A DNA stretch of 64,000 nucleotides from contig OZ020593.1 in assembly GCA_963971535.1 (NCBI GenBank), positions 34,940,576 to 35,004,575 of the forward strand, read 5' to 3'. A model generated the notes under the pieces. That model was not told the DNA's origin. It made no database searches and was given only the letters and a program-made list of their open reading frames with translations. Both the position numbers and the translations under genes were made by a program. Source of the stretch: Notolepis coatsorum (taxonomy: Eukaryota > Chordata > Actinopteri > Aulopiformes > Paralepididae). This document shows, one piece after another, positions 13,445 through 24,235 of this stretch; positions within the stretch are counted from its first letter, which is position 1; each line of letters opens with the position of its first letter.

Positions 13445-14744
13445 CAGTGCTTAATTTGAAAATCAGGAGGTTCCGGAACACAGAGTTGGCAGGTTGGGGG
13501 GAGAAATAGAAAGTCACAGAACACATAAAAACCAGTGTCCTGGAGCACAGACAACACCTACTGTAGGTGCTGCTACAGTATGCTGAAACTAAACTAGAAT
13601 GACATAATAAACAACACCATGTAGAGGACCGAAAATATTGTTCTGACATCTTCTGACATGACAATGGAGCCTAAACTATACATGCACTATGCAGTTTGTA
13701 TATGGATGCCCACAATGATGGGACTCATTGTCCACACAGCACAAACACCAACTAGCTGTGGGGCTTACAGTAATATGCCAAAGTATTTAAACACAAAAAA
13801 TTATTCATGTTAAATCTCTTACCAACAAACAGTGTATCTATTTGTGGGCATTGCATTCCATCATTCATTGCCCTATGACATAGCCTAGCCTACTCCTCCT
13901 CATCATCATCGTCAATAGGCCTCTGCATCAATCATCCCTCTTATCGATCGTCAACACTACTCAGAATGGTAAATAAAAGCGTCTGCATAACTTTCTGTTC
14001 ATTTGTCTGAAACAGCCCTCCGCCTGTTTCTCCTGCTTCTTAACATTATTTATTCCCAGGGTCCACTGGCTCCCGGTGCGCTTTAGAATAGACTTCAAGG
14101 TCCTTTTATTGGTTTACAAAGCCCTAAATGGTAAGGCCCCTGCTTACCTAGCAGACCTCCTCACCCCCTATACCAACGCCAGGGCCCTCAGATCGGCTGA
14201 TAAGGGTCTCCTAACCACCCGTAGGTCTAACTTCAAGTCTAGGGGGGGACGTGCTTTTGCTGTCGCAGCCCCTGACCTCTGGAACAGCATCCCCATGTCC
14301 ATTAAATCTGCCCCCTCCATCGAGTCTTTTAAATCAAAACTCAAAACCCACCTATATCGCCTGGCCTTCCATGACTCACTTTGACTCTTGCCGTACTCGT
14401 TGACGTGTTGTTCTGTTTTTCCTTTGTCTATCCGTTGATTTTATTTTATTTTTCTGTTTATTTTATACTTTTCTTTGTTCTTAGCTTAGCTATGTGAAGC
14501 ACTTTGGTTGACAAGCGTCATGTTTAAACGTGCTATATAAATAAATTTGATTGATTGAGTATGCTAATTCACACTAACTCAACAATTTCTTTATTATTTT
14601 ATCTGATTTAGGTAAAATAGTCTACTATGCTATGCTTACTTAAACAAGTGATTTATGAGTAACTTTAAAAGAATAACAGAACACATAACATTAAATTGTA
14701 TACGTTTTACACAACGAGGAGGTGCCGGCACAAATCAAGCTGTG
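13445..14744. mobile_element. Putative non-autonomous hAT element
   Basis: The left end CAGTGCTTAATTTG and the right end CAAATCAAGCTGTG are imperfect inverted repeats. The flanking 8-mers AGTATCTC (13437-13444) and CATATCTC (14745-14752) agree at six of eight positions, as expected for an aged 8-bp hAT target duplication. No transposase is seen. A LINE 3' end lies inside (14058-14560). Confidence 0.5.
14058..14560 (+). mobile_element. L2-type LINE 3' end, 5'-truncated
   Basis: The frame starts with VHWLPVRFRIDFKVLLLVYK and continues through LWNSIPMSIKSAPSIESFKS to a stop at 14382-14384, about 110 codons. This is the C-terminal tail of L2-type LINE ORF2, downstream of the RT domain. The 3' UTR ends in ATAAATAAATTTGATTGATT, a short TGAT tail. 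RT and endonuclease are absent, so it is a dead copy. It lies within the putative hAT element and is therefore younger than it. Confidence 0.78.
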
Positions 14745-15045
14745 CATATCTCACTCGGTGGGCCTGTATGCAGAGGTTTGTTGCACCAGGCTTTGCGCAT
14801 GCCTTGGTGAAGAGAGGTGGGCACTTGGCACTCAGCTGTGTCCTTGCCGTGATCCTCCTCTGCTCAGCCAGCCCATTACAGCAGGATGAAAACAAGCAGG
14901 AAAATTAGGGGAATGTTTCAATTTGCTATTTGCTAATTACACCCGTCTCTCTAATTACACCCCGCTCTCTTCCATATTTCCTGCTCCACGCTCCACTGTT
15001 TCCTATCTAATAAAAAGCAGACATGCCTAGTTGTTGGGCTGAAGA

Positions 15046-15295
15046 CGAAAGGTTATGTATATAACCTAGTTATATGAGTACTGGCTAAGCGTCCCGCTCT
15101 TAAGCCTATCGAGATATACCTCATCTCATGTACCTACTGTACTCCACTAACGAGAAAACAAATACGCCCACACCTGCCGGGTCCCGCCCCTATGGAGGCG
15201 TAGCCTATAAGACACTAGGTATGGTCACCAAACACTCTTCCTCGCCAAAAAACCCGTTTCCAGGAAAAGATTCCTCAAAGGGGGACTCAGGGCCG
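15046..15295 (-). repeat. DIRS 3'-side terminal repeat
   Basis: Begins CGAAAGGTTATGTATATAAC. The first 55 bp or so are complementary to 15296-15350, and the inner part (about 15101-15243) is inverted relative to 21534-21673. Confidence 0.85.
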
Positions 15296-15405
15296 TTAAG
15301 AGCGGGACGCTTAGCCAGTACTCATATAACTAGGTTATATACATAACCTTTCGTTATATTATCGTACTTGGCCATCGCGTCCCGCTCTTAAGCCTATCGA
15401 GATAT
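15296..15405 (-). repeat. DIRS internal complementary region
   Basis: The left half (to about 15352) is the reverse complement of the 15046 end. The right half, TTATATTATCGTACTTGGCC onward, is the reverse complement of the 21705 end. The junction lies at about 15352. This region bridges the two ends of a circular replication intermediate in known DIRS elements. Confidence 0.88.
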
Positions 15406-15937
15406 GGGGTAGAGCGGACGCGAGGCCCGAGACAAATGTACGCCCTGAGGACCCGTAAGCCCACATCAAGGGGTTGGGGAGTCCCGTCACCCCATCCTTC
15501 CTAATGAAGGGGGGGGCGCAGTCAACTCCACCTGAGTGCGAGCAAGAGGGAACTAGAACCCCTTGAACACACAGCACAGGCGGAACCACGTGTGACCTAA
15601 CACACTGTGGCCCATACCCACACACTCCTGCTACCCTACCAAAGGACGGGAAGCAGGAAAGGCCACAGACCCCAGAACCGCCTGGGAGACAGAACCCCCG
15701 GTCATGTCCATGAGGTAAAACCTTACAAAGGGGCTTGGGGAGGACCATGAAGCTGCACAGATGTCCTCCACCGAGGCCCCACCCAGCAGAGCGGCAGAGG
15801 CTGCCACCCCACGAGTGGAGTGCGCTCTGACGCCCCCAGGGGGATCCAGCCCGGCCAACGTGTAGCAGAGGGCAATACCCTCGCACAACCAATGGGACAG
15901 GCGTTGTTCGATAGTGCCTTACCGGCATGAGAACCAC

Positions 15938-16777
15938 TATCTATCTAGGTCGTCCTCGGACGGGCCCTCCATCGGTGCTTCCAGTCATCCCGATCCTCCA
16001 TGCATCTGGCTAGCTCGCCGGTGCTTTCTGTTCCCACATCTCTCCTGAGTACGTCCACGTAGGTTAACGTGGGACGTCCTCGTGATCGATGCCCGTGTGT
16101 TGGTTCCCACAGCACAAGTTTGCTGGTTGGCATCTCATGGTGTCTCTGGCAGTGACCTGCCAGCCTCATTCTCCTGACTGCCACTTTATCGCTCACCTTT
16201 AGCACCCCCCCATACAAGTTTGCATTAGTGACATGCTCATCCCTGTTGATGTTGAGCACCACACGCATCATTCTGGTGTAGCACCCATCCAAGGACTTCT
16301 GCAGGGTGGGCTTCAAGGTCCAGCATTCACTGCCATACAAAAGGACAGACTCAACTGTTGCATGAAAGAAGTTGAGCTTGATTTGACGGGGGAGGTTGGA
16401 TTTCCACACACTGGTCATGCCGTTCAGAGCCCTCCACGCAAGTGCCTTCCTCACTTTAAGGTCTTGCTCGGACGAGTTGCCCCACGAGCCCAGGTACTTG
16501 AAATCACTGACTTCCTTTAGAGCAGAGCCTCCTGTTGTCCTTAGAGGTGGATGATCCGGGAGGATGTTGTACATTATGACCTCGGTTTTCTTGGCATTTA
16601 GCCTAAGGCCAACCTTGGCGCACTCCGTCTCCACTCTGCACAGGAGTTCCTGTGCCTGCTCCACCTGGTCAGAGAGCAGGCTGATGTCGTCCGCGTAGTC
16701 AAGGTCTGTTAGGACTATGGCGGGGTGTCGTCTCGATCTCCTTGGGGTTATTGTGAGACCAAGTTCCTGCTCCCGTC
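15938..16777 (-). mobile_element. 5'-truncated LINE with YADD RT end, 12-bp target duplication
   Basis: The insert is bounded by CATGAGAACCAC at 15926-15937 and 16778-16789. It encodes the C-terminal half of a LINE reverse transcriptase: LDYADDISLLSD (catalytic YADD), LRLNAKKTEVIMYN, a YLGS-type motif, then a basic tail with GHCQRHHEMPTSKLVLWEPT. The stop TAG at 15945-15947 is followed by only seven bases, read ATAGATA, before the target duplication. A nearly absent 3' UTR with a short repeat tail is typical of RTE-clade LINEs, so I infer an RTE-like element. The upstream host frame happens to run into the LINE frame, giving a fortuitous 328-codon fusion from 16931. Confidence 0.85.
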
Positions 16778-17239
16778 CATGAGAACCACCGTGACAGACA
16801 AAAAGCTGATCGGTGACCCTGAGGTCCTGAGTACGGCTGAGGTAAATTCCCAAAGCACGGACCGGACATGACAGGTGAAGGCCTGCATCTAACTCACTAG
16901 CGTGAGGAGGCGGATGAAACGCCTGAACCACAATATCCCTGGAGTGGAAGAACTCCGGATATTTTTAGGCACGAAGGCAGGATTAGGCCGCAGAGTGGCA
17001 CCGCAATCGGAACGAAAGACAGGCACTCTGGTCGTACCGAGAGAGCACAAAGCACACCCACGCGTTCAGCGGAGGTGACGGCCAGCAAGAACGCGGTCTT
17101 GAATGACAGCTGTTCCAACGGCGCTTGCTCAAGAGGCTCAAACGGGGCCAAGGACAACCGACCGAGGACCAATTGAAGATCCCAACTCGGAGCCAAAGAG
17201 CGTTGCACCGGCTTAACGCGTCGAGTGCCAAGCAGGAAA

Positions 17240-17817
17240 CGCTTCACAAGAGGGTGGCTGAACAAGACATCCCCCTCAAATCCCTCATGATAGGAGGATA
17301 TAGCTGCTGCATATACCCTCACCGTCGAAGCCGACAGTCTACCAAGGAGAGACTGGAGGTAACTAAGGACAGCATCCAGGGGGCAGGAGACTGGGTCCCG
17401 GCCCCCCGCCTTACACCACACTTGGAACATACGCCATCTGCCCGCGTAAAACGCGACAGTGGAGGGAGCATGTGCATTCCGGATGGTATCAACCACAGAA
17501 GGGTCCATCCTCTCCAGACTACCAGTAACGCTTCACAAGAGGGTGGCTGAACAAGACATCCCCCTCAAATCCCTCATGATAGGAGGATATAGCTGCTGCA
17601 TATACCCTCACCGTCGAAGCCGACAGTCTACCAAGGAGAGACTGGAGGTAACTAAGGACAGCATCCAGGGGGCAGGAGACTGGGTCCCGGCCCCCCGCCT
17701 TACACCACACTTGGAACATACGCCATCTGCCCGCGTAAAACGCGACAGTGGAGGGAGCATGTGCATTCCGGATGGTATCAACCACAGAAGGGTCCATCCT
17801 CTCCAGACTACCAGTAA
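17240..17817 (-). repeat. 289-bp tandem duplication in the recombinase
   Basis: 17240-17528 and 17529-17817 are essentially identical head-to-tail copies. The recombinase N-terminal protein is therefore read twice in different frames. Near identity implies a recent event compared with the decay elsewhere in the element. Confidence 0.95.
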
Positions 17818-18079
17818 CTGGATCAGGACCGGGAACCACACAGCTGCGCCCCGGTCCGGCGCCATCAGGATCAAGAACCTGCGCCCCTCAACGTACCCGT
17901 CCCAACAACTGACCTAACAGATGTATGGGGAAGAATCCCTGGCGGCACGGCATCGGTCCCAGACCTGCCTGGCTATGTCCAGATGTAATCCCCACCCATC
18001 AGGATGAGGACCGCCCCGCGACAGTACACCTGTACCCACATTCACCCTGCCGGGGATGTGGGGAGCCCTCAGGCCGCGC

Positions 18080-18480
18080 AGATGGAGGACACCCATAGCC
18101 AGCCTCCCGCCGCCTGGTGCAGACGGGGGGAGCGTACTCCTCCCTGTCTGTCGATATACGACACTGACGTCGTATTGTCCGTCCTGATCAACACCGTTTG
18201 AGGACCAGAAGGACCGCTTTCAATACCAACACATTGAACGTAGCGCAGACCGGGCAGCATGGTTTGCCAGCTGCCCCCTACTGCGTTGGCCCGACGCGTC
18301 ACCAGCGAGGGAGGCGTCGGTGAAAAACGTGACGTGAGACAGCGCCGTAACCGTCCTAGGACGGAACCTCCCGAGCATGTCGACAACACGCTCTGAGAGG
18401 GATGCCCATAGCACTCCAACCGTTGACTGGGAAGAGGAGTACTCTACTTCCAGTCTACAGCAAACCCCAGGCTGGTAGGG
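18080..18480 (-). pseudogene. DIRS RNase H remnant
   Basis: Two frames are needed to read it. TFFTDASLAG near 18306-18325 carries the first catalytic Asp (the FTDAS motif of DIRS RNase H), and LIRTDNTTSVSYIDRQGG near 18130-18180 carries another (TDN). The frame change between them plus stop codons show it is dead. It lies between the RT and recombinase remnants in the normal DIRS order. Confidence 0.75.
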
Positions 18481-18519
18481 ACCTGCCTGGTACGAGACCC
18501 GACGATCCACCTTGACCGC

Positions 18520-18990
18520 GAAGGACCAGAACGTCGTCAGGGCAGAATACACTTCGTAACCCCTGACGACGCAGAGGCCCCAGTGCGGCCTCCACGCACT
18601 TGGTGAAGATGCGGGGAGCCAGAGAAAACCGAACGGCAGCCTCTGGTACTCATACGCTAACCCTGCAAAGGAAGCGTAGGTAAGCCCTAGGATGGAAGAT
18701 CGGAGATGCGAATACGCATCCTACAGGTCTATGGAGGAGAACCAGACCCCCACCTGACAGTGTTCAACAGGTAGGAGACGATCCAAAAAATGCTGAACCT
18801 TCCCATGGGACAGGTCCAGCATGGGTCTGACCCCCCCCCCCCCCTCCCGATTTCTCAGGCACCAGAGAACACCGGGAGGAGAACGCCACAACGATGGCTT
18901 GCTTCGTCCACAGAGATTGGATCTTGTTGACCAGAGCTGTCACTGCTGGTGACCCTGACAATAGGGTCTGTACCAAACCCGAAAACGGGT
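18520..18990 (-). pseudogene. DIRS reverse transcriptase remnant
   Basis: Pieces read in shifting frames: VRPMLDLSHGKVQHFLDRLL, FSSIDL followed by a stop and DAYSHLR (motif A, SIDLxDAY), YEYQRLPFGF (motif B region), and LPDDVLVL near 18530-18550 (YxDD motif with Leu-Pro in front). This is the recognisable palm of a DIRS RT. Several frameshifts and at least one in-frame stop are present, and a C run at about 18831-18845 lies within it. Confidence 0.75.
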
Positions 18991-21520
18991 GGGGTTGTGT
19001 AAACACAAGTCCCCGCCTCAGCGTTCTCTCCATCCACCTCGACATATGGTACTGCCGTAGTCATATGTGACGACACTCCCAACGCACCCGCCGCCATGTG
19101 GCGCAGGTCCGCCAGGAACTGTAGATAGTACCCGCTGTGCGTAGCCAACCCTGGACCCTTGCGAGCAGAGCGTTCTGTGGAGTCGGGTCGGAACCTGACA
19201 CTACCCACGAGGCAATCGCACCCAAGGGGGGACCCCGACAGAAAGGGCCGGTTTGATACGGGGGAAGCTGACATCAATCTAGGTGACAAAAGCCCCCCCA
19301 CTGAACACCCCTCCAGAACATGCTGAGGAGTTGTTCTGCAGCCGGACATGCAAGGCGTGAGGACCCCATGGGTTCCACACACCGTAGCCCTGCAGTGATA
19401 TTACTACCACCCAAATAACGCAGGCCTGCGAAACCACTGCCAATCTTTCAGGAGTGGGAGGCACCAACATGATACGTGGCCTGGCGAAGGCGAGGCCGGG
19501 GAAGCCCGCACTGTGTGCCTCAAAAGGTTTCGAGCCCCCCTGCTGACAACACTTATAGTTGACAGACGTAACACCAGGCTCAACCAACACAGGTTATGGT
19601 GTGGGAGCCGCTTGACAGCACAACATTCTCACGGACAGACCCAGGCTCAGCCATCAACTGGGTGTCAGCCCCTGTCCCCATGAGAAGCTAAAAGTGGGGC
19701 CGCCCGCGCTTCAACGAAGGCACACGGCCCGCAGCCAAAGGAAACAATCAGAACCCCCTTTTTCCGCTGGTGTTGGGGGAGGGAGTGATCGGAGAGCGGG
19801 CTGCTCGCGGCAGGACGTAGACGGCTTGTTGTTCAAGCCGAGCCCATCCAACATGGCCGATCCCGCCGACCGCCAAGGCTGTCGGCCTTGTGGACACCTG
19901 TCGATTCAACGCCCAGGATACCTCTGGCGGGGGAAAACATGGCCGCCTGTCAAGGGCCTTGTCATCGCCACTGACGAGGCCGTGCTCTCTCTTCTTCTGG
20001 CTGCACGGTGTGAGGCGGTGTGGGGCCTAGGACAATACCGCCCGCGCTCCAGCAGAAGACCAAAATCCCCTGCGGAGAGGGGAACCCTGAGCAGTTATAG
20101 CTTGCGGCTAGGTCAAAGCTAATAACGTCAACAACCTCGCGCGATGTGTCGACGTCGGCTGGCCCTCAAGGCCCCGCCACCAGACACCATTTTTTTGATC
20201 GAAAAAAACAGCAATTCGAACACAGTTACTAATCGCTGCCAATTCCATACCATGGCGGTACAGGCTTTAGCAGCCCACCAGCCACTCGCCAGGCCGACCC
20301 ACCTCATGGCGTCGGCCGGGCGGGGCACTGTTTCAATATGTCAAAAGCAAAGGACTGATGTTAACACGGAGCACCATTGGTGGTTGCAAACAGCAACCTC
20401 CACTGTGGTGTGCACCATGAAGGGGTTAAATGAATAAAAGAACTAACACCACAAAATACTGTAGAATGAGCAAGCCCATGTACACAACGTTAAGGGGAGG
20501 CGGACCAGAGAGAACCAGTCCCGCATTCATTCATAATATTCACAACAGCACACCAGCCCTAGCTTAGCCCATTTACCCAAAAAGGTAAACAAAGCCCCCC
20601 CCCCCCCCCCCCCCGCACTACTCCCCCAATAGACACCGATTGACCGTCAGCATGAATGGTTGAGAGGAGAGAAAGCTGTAGCATAGACAGACATTCTCGT
20701 AGCGGAGAGACAGAACAAAACAGTAGCCCACTACACTACTATAGCATAGCGTTCAACGCTACTATGGACAGAAAACAGTCAGCTGAGCCACAACACGGGC
20801 CGCCGCTAAGTCCCATCCTGCAGTAGTATAGCTCTACTGCCACCCGCCGAGCCTCAAACATCAGCTTCCGGGTGGAAACACCGTTCAAAACCCCGCCGGG
20901 GCACAGGATTAACGCTACCTGGCTAGGCTACCTAGTCACGGCACACCCTGTTGTCAACCCATTTACCCGTAAAAAGGGTAAAAAAGGACTCAACAAAACC
21001 CCCACATTAGCTACCGACTGACCTTCATTGATGAACCGGGCAAGAGGAGGGAAAAGCGGCAAAATCCCACGGCGGAGACATTAGAACAGCGTAGCAGTAG
21101 TGTTAGCATATAGCATTAGCATGTAGCGTTAGCATTAGTTGTTTAGCAGCACGCTTCCAGGATCTTTTGGAACCCGTCCACTGCAGTGAACTGTTCACCA
21201 AACCATCCCGCCCCTGGCGCCGACACACAACATGGTTGTGTAACAAAACAAACCAGCATTACTAACACTAACATCAATGCCTGATGACACAGGGCCTACC
21301 TGTGTACAAGCCGGCTCGATAGCCAACCTTGCACGCTGCTCCTGGATCTGCTGTCACCAGACGAGGAAACATCAGAATAGGCCCGACGTGTCGCTGAAAC
21401 ATGCCCCGAAGAGTCCAGGGGTAAGCAAACCTCCGGTAAACTTTCAACATTACACAATTTCTCTAATTTTTTCATAACAACTAGTTACATAAGGCGCACT
21501 GCGACCGTTATGATGGAAAC
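18991..21520 (-). other. DIRS 5' region, presumably gag; no domain recognised
   Basis: By position this should hold the gag-like ORF. Open frames of up to 175 codons exist on the minus strand (for example 18855-19382), but none carries a motif I recognise. A pure C run lies at 20595-20614. Plus-strand frames here are taken as shadows. Confidence 0.5.
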
Positions 21521-21525
21521 GAAAT

Positions 21526-21705
21526 AGAGGAAGAGTGTTTGGTGACCATGCCTAGTGTCTTATAGGCTACGCCTCCATAGGGGCGGGACCCGGCAGGTGT
21601 GGGCGTATTTGTTTTTTCGTTAGTGGAGTACAGTAGGTACATGAGATGAGGTATATCTCGATAGGCTTAAAGAGCGGGACGCGATGGCCAAGTACGATAA
21701 TATAA
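21526..21705 (-). repeat. DIRS 5'-side terminal repeat
   Basis: Inverted relative to 15101-15243 and ending TACGATAATATAA. The outermost 50 bp are complementary to the right half of the internal complementary region at 15353-15405. Confidence 0.85.
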
Positions 21706-21825
21706 CTCCTTCCCCTGTGGCTTGCCCTCTAGTGCAGTGCATTCCACCCGTCCACCTCATTTCCTCGTCCTGTTAAAAGTCACCACCTCGCAGGTGGCCA
21801 ATCTCTGAATCTTAACCCTTTAACT

Positions 21826-22046
21826 ACCACACTACCAAAGGGTTAACCCTTTCACTGCGACAATACAGAAGGTTAAAAGAGGTTAACCCTTTCACAAACA
21901 CACTACATAAGGTTAACCCTTTCACTGCCACACGACAAAGGGTTAACCATTTCACAACCACACTACAGAGGGTTACAGACGGTTAACCGTCTGTAGTGTG
22001 GTAGTAGTGAAAGGTTAACCTTCTGTAGTGTGGTAGTGGAAGGGTT
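21826..22046. repeat. Inverted minisatellite, GGTTAACCCTTTCAC type
   Basis: Units of about 30-40 bp containing ACACTAC(A)GAAGGTTAACC run in one orientation up to about 21985. They are then repeated as the reverse complement (CTGTAGTGTGGTAGTGAAA) up to 22046, making the array palindromic. The inversion point is CAGACGGTTAACCGTCTG at about 21976-21993. Confidence 0.85.
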
Positions 22047-24235
22047 AAAGGGGGAACACCACCCAAACTATGAATTCAAATATCTTGTTTTCATGGCCAA
22101 GGAACACACAATACATATTTGTGAACATCTTTGTCAAAAACCAGAAGCCAGAGAAGTCAGATACAAACTTGTGATGTTATCAGGTATAGAGTCTGGAGCT
22201 GCTCTGTAGACAAGGAATGGGAGACTGATTTTGTGGACCTACAGAATCTTTATATATATTTTTTTATATCCAAATTAACTTTATTCTATAGTAGTATTCT
22301 CAGTTCTGAAACAAAAAATATACCCATATACTCCCATATAACATTCCCATGGGTCTTTCCCAAGTCTTGGAGTCTATGGAGCAGCTTCAGACTTCATACC
22401 TGATCACAAAATAAATGTTTAGCCCTCTAGTTTTTGGATTTTGGGTTGTTCATGTTGTGTTGGTTTTGGACTATATGCCCCAATAACATGCCTGCATTTT
22501 TTTTTAATAGGTTCATAGAATAGGTAGAGCTAAAGCACAGTCCAGGTCTTGTCAACAAAGAACATAAATGATGGAATAACAACAGACTGGCTGCTATTAG
22601 CAGAGGGGCTGATCAAGTAGGACACGTGACACGACGAGACCTTCTGATGGCAGATGGTCCTTGTGAAAAATACTATCAGGAAATAATTATCCCTCCTTTA
22701 AGCAGCCACCTGTAATGGCCATCCATCCCTCTCCTCCTTCAGGTCCTCTGACAATGAAGCATGGGCGCTATTAGCCGTGTGAGCTGAGGCCGACTGAGGC
22801 GCCAGCACCCCCCCCACACACACACACACAAGCACCCTGCTGTGTAAGGGATGAGAGAAAAATGTGTCTTTTACTTTAATCATTAACAAGCAATTCTCGA
22901 AATAAACCTCTCCACTTGGAGGCAGAAGATTGGACACAGCTTAGTGCAGGAATGCAAGCTGTTGTATTGTATTGGGATTTGTCTTTGGGGAGATATGCAG
23001 CTTGACTGATAGGAGCAAAGGGCTGAAAATTACAACAACACCAAAAAAAGAGGGATAAAATGTAGCTTGTAGCCCCGACATTAAACATGTGCAAAGTTGG
23101 ATGCTGATGCTGGTGTTACTATTGTGTGAATCCTGGTGAATGTTTGGGAAATAAACTGTGTTCACATGAAATATAAATATATGAAAAAAGGAACCATAAG
23201 TAGAGTTGAACAAAAAACAAATCAATACATTATTGTTAAATACATTTTGATTGTTATAATTACCTTTACAATAATTTTTGACCAATCCCGAAGGAAATAG
23301 ATGGCCTGATTCAATATGGTAAATTATATTTCTCAATAATGCAAGGCAATTCTGCAAATCATACTCAGGGACACAAAATACTATCATTCATTCAGTAACT
23401 CACTCACTCACGGTTAGTTGTCCTACTCCTAGTGGTGGCGCATGCATCTATGACACTGTGTGTCCTTGTTAAGCTAATTTATAGTACAAACCTATCAAAA
23501 TTTAAATGACAATATTGTTTATATTGATGTGAAAATTGTGCACTTTGCTCCTTTAAAATGACTCTTTTTAAATAGTTTAGCAGCTTTTCTGAAAGGATAG
23601 CCCAAACAGCAACTGATGCTTCTCTCAATAGAGCTGAACTGTTGAATTGAATCCCACTTAGCAGAGCAGATAGGGAGGGGGTCATTACACGCATGTACTG
23701 TACATATACAGACATGGACAAGCACACACATGCATACACAACACCTGTCAAAGTGGGAGTTCATACAGCCAGAGTCTTTCTTCTTTCCTGCACACTCTCT
23801 CCCTCCCCCTCATCTTTCTCGCTCTCTCCATCTCTCTCCCTCAGCATTAGTAGTAGCACTCCCTATCTCATCTATCTCTCTTTCTTTCTCTCTCTCTCTC
23901 TCTCTCTTGCTCAAGCTGCTGTTGAGGGTTAGACACATAATTGTGTTTATTGGAGCTCATCTTCATAGAATTATTCCACCTACGCACACTTTGAAAAAAA
24001 GCTCATTTATTTTTCCATGGCTATACAAAAGTCCTCCACACTGAACTTTGTGAACTGACGGAATCATCCTGCCTTTGTAGTCTGCTGCGAGTTTTCTGGA
24101 TATACAGCACAGAACTTTTATGTGAAAATGGGAAATGTAGCTGTTTCATGAATAGACTGTGCTTTCAGATTGTAATGTTTCAACTCTTCTCTGTTTAAAC
24201 ACGTTGGGTATTTGTACAGGACCTGGGGGGGGGGG
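22047..24235. other. Unassigned, no gene seen; CT-rich tract
   Basis: No protein motif or element end is recognised. An interrupted (CT)n tract lies at about 23795-23915, an ACACACAC tract at 22815-22830 and a G run at 24226-24235. A 148-codon minus-strand frame (22941-23387) is low-complexity AT-rich sequence and is not called. Confidence 0.5.

Larger units (their letters stand above)
15620..17840 (-). pseudogene. DIRS tyrosine recombinase, split and duplicated
   Basis: The N-terminal part (frames at 17519-17839 and 16897-17508) contains STVAFYAGRWRMFQVWC and STVRVYAAAISSYHEGFEG, the core-binding region of DIRS recombinases. The catalytic box I Arg lies in TSAERVGVLCALSV. The C-terminal part at 15631-15888 contains the HxxR motif in RAHSTRG and the Tyr nucleophile context SPFVRFYLMD. 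The gene is inactivated by a 289-bp tandem duplication (not a multiple of 3), an 840-bp LINE insertion at 15938-16777 between box I and the HxxR box, and a frameshift near 15910. The family joins the products of DIRS replication into the genome; this copy cannot make the protein. Confidence 0.88.
15046..21705 (-). mobile_element. DIRS-like tyrosine-recombinase retrotransposon, degraded
   Basis: On the minus strand the order is: terminal repeat (near 21705), gag-like region, RT, RNase H, tyrosine recombinase, internal complementary region (15296-15405), other terminal repeat (to 15046). About 140 bp near 15101-15243 is inverted relative to 21534-21673. The internal region is the complement of both outer ends joined, the hallmark of DIRS elements, which replicate through a circle and integrate by recombinase without target duplication. 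No direct repeat flanks it, as expected. All reading frames are broken. Confidence 0.9.

Noticed and set aside
15359-15937. Minus-strand 192-codon frame in the DIRS-like element
   Set aside because: It is the wrong frame over the recombinase C-terminus; the HxxR and Tyr motifs are read in the overlapping frame at 15631-15888.
22941-23387. Minus-strand 148-codon frame
   Set aside because: Asn/Phe/Tyr-rich AT-driven composition without domain or splice context.
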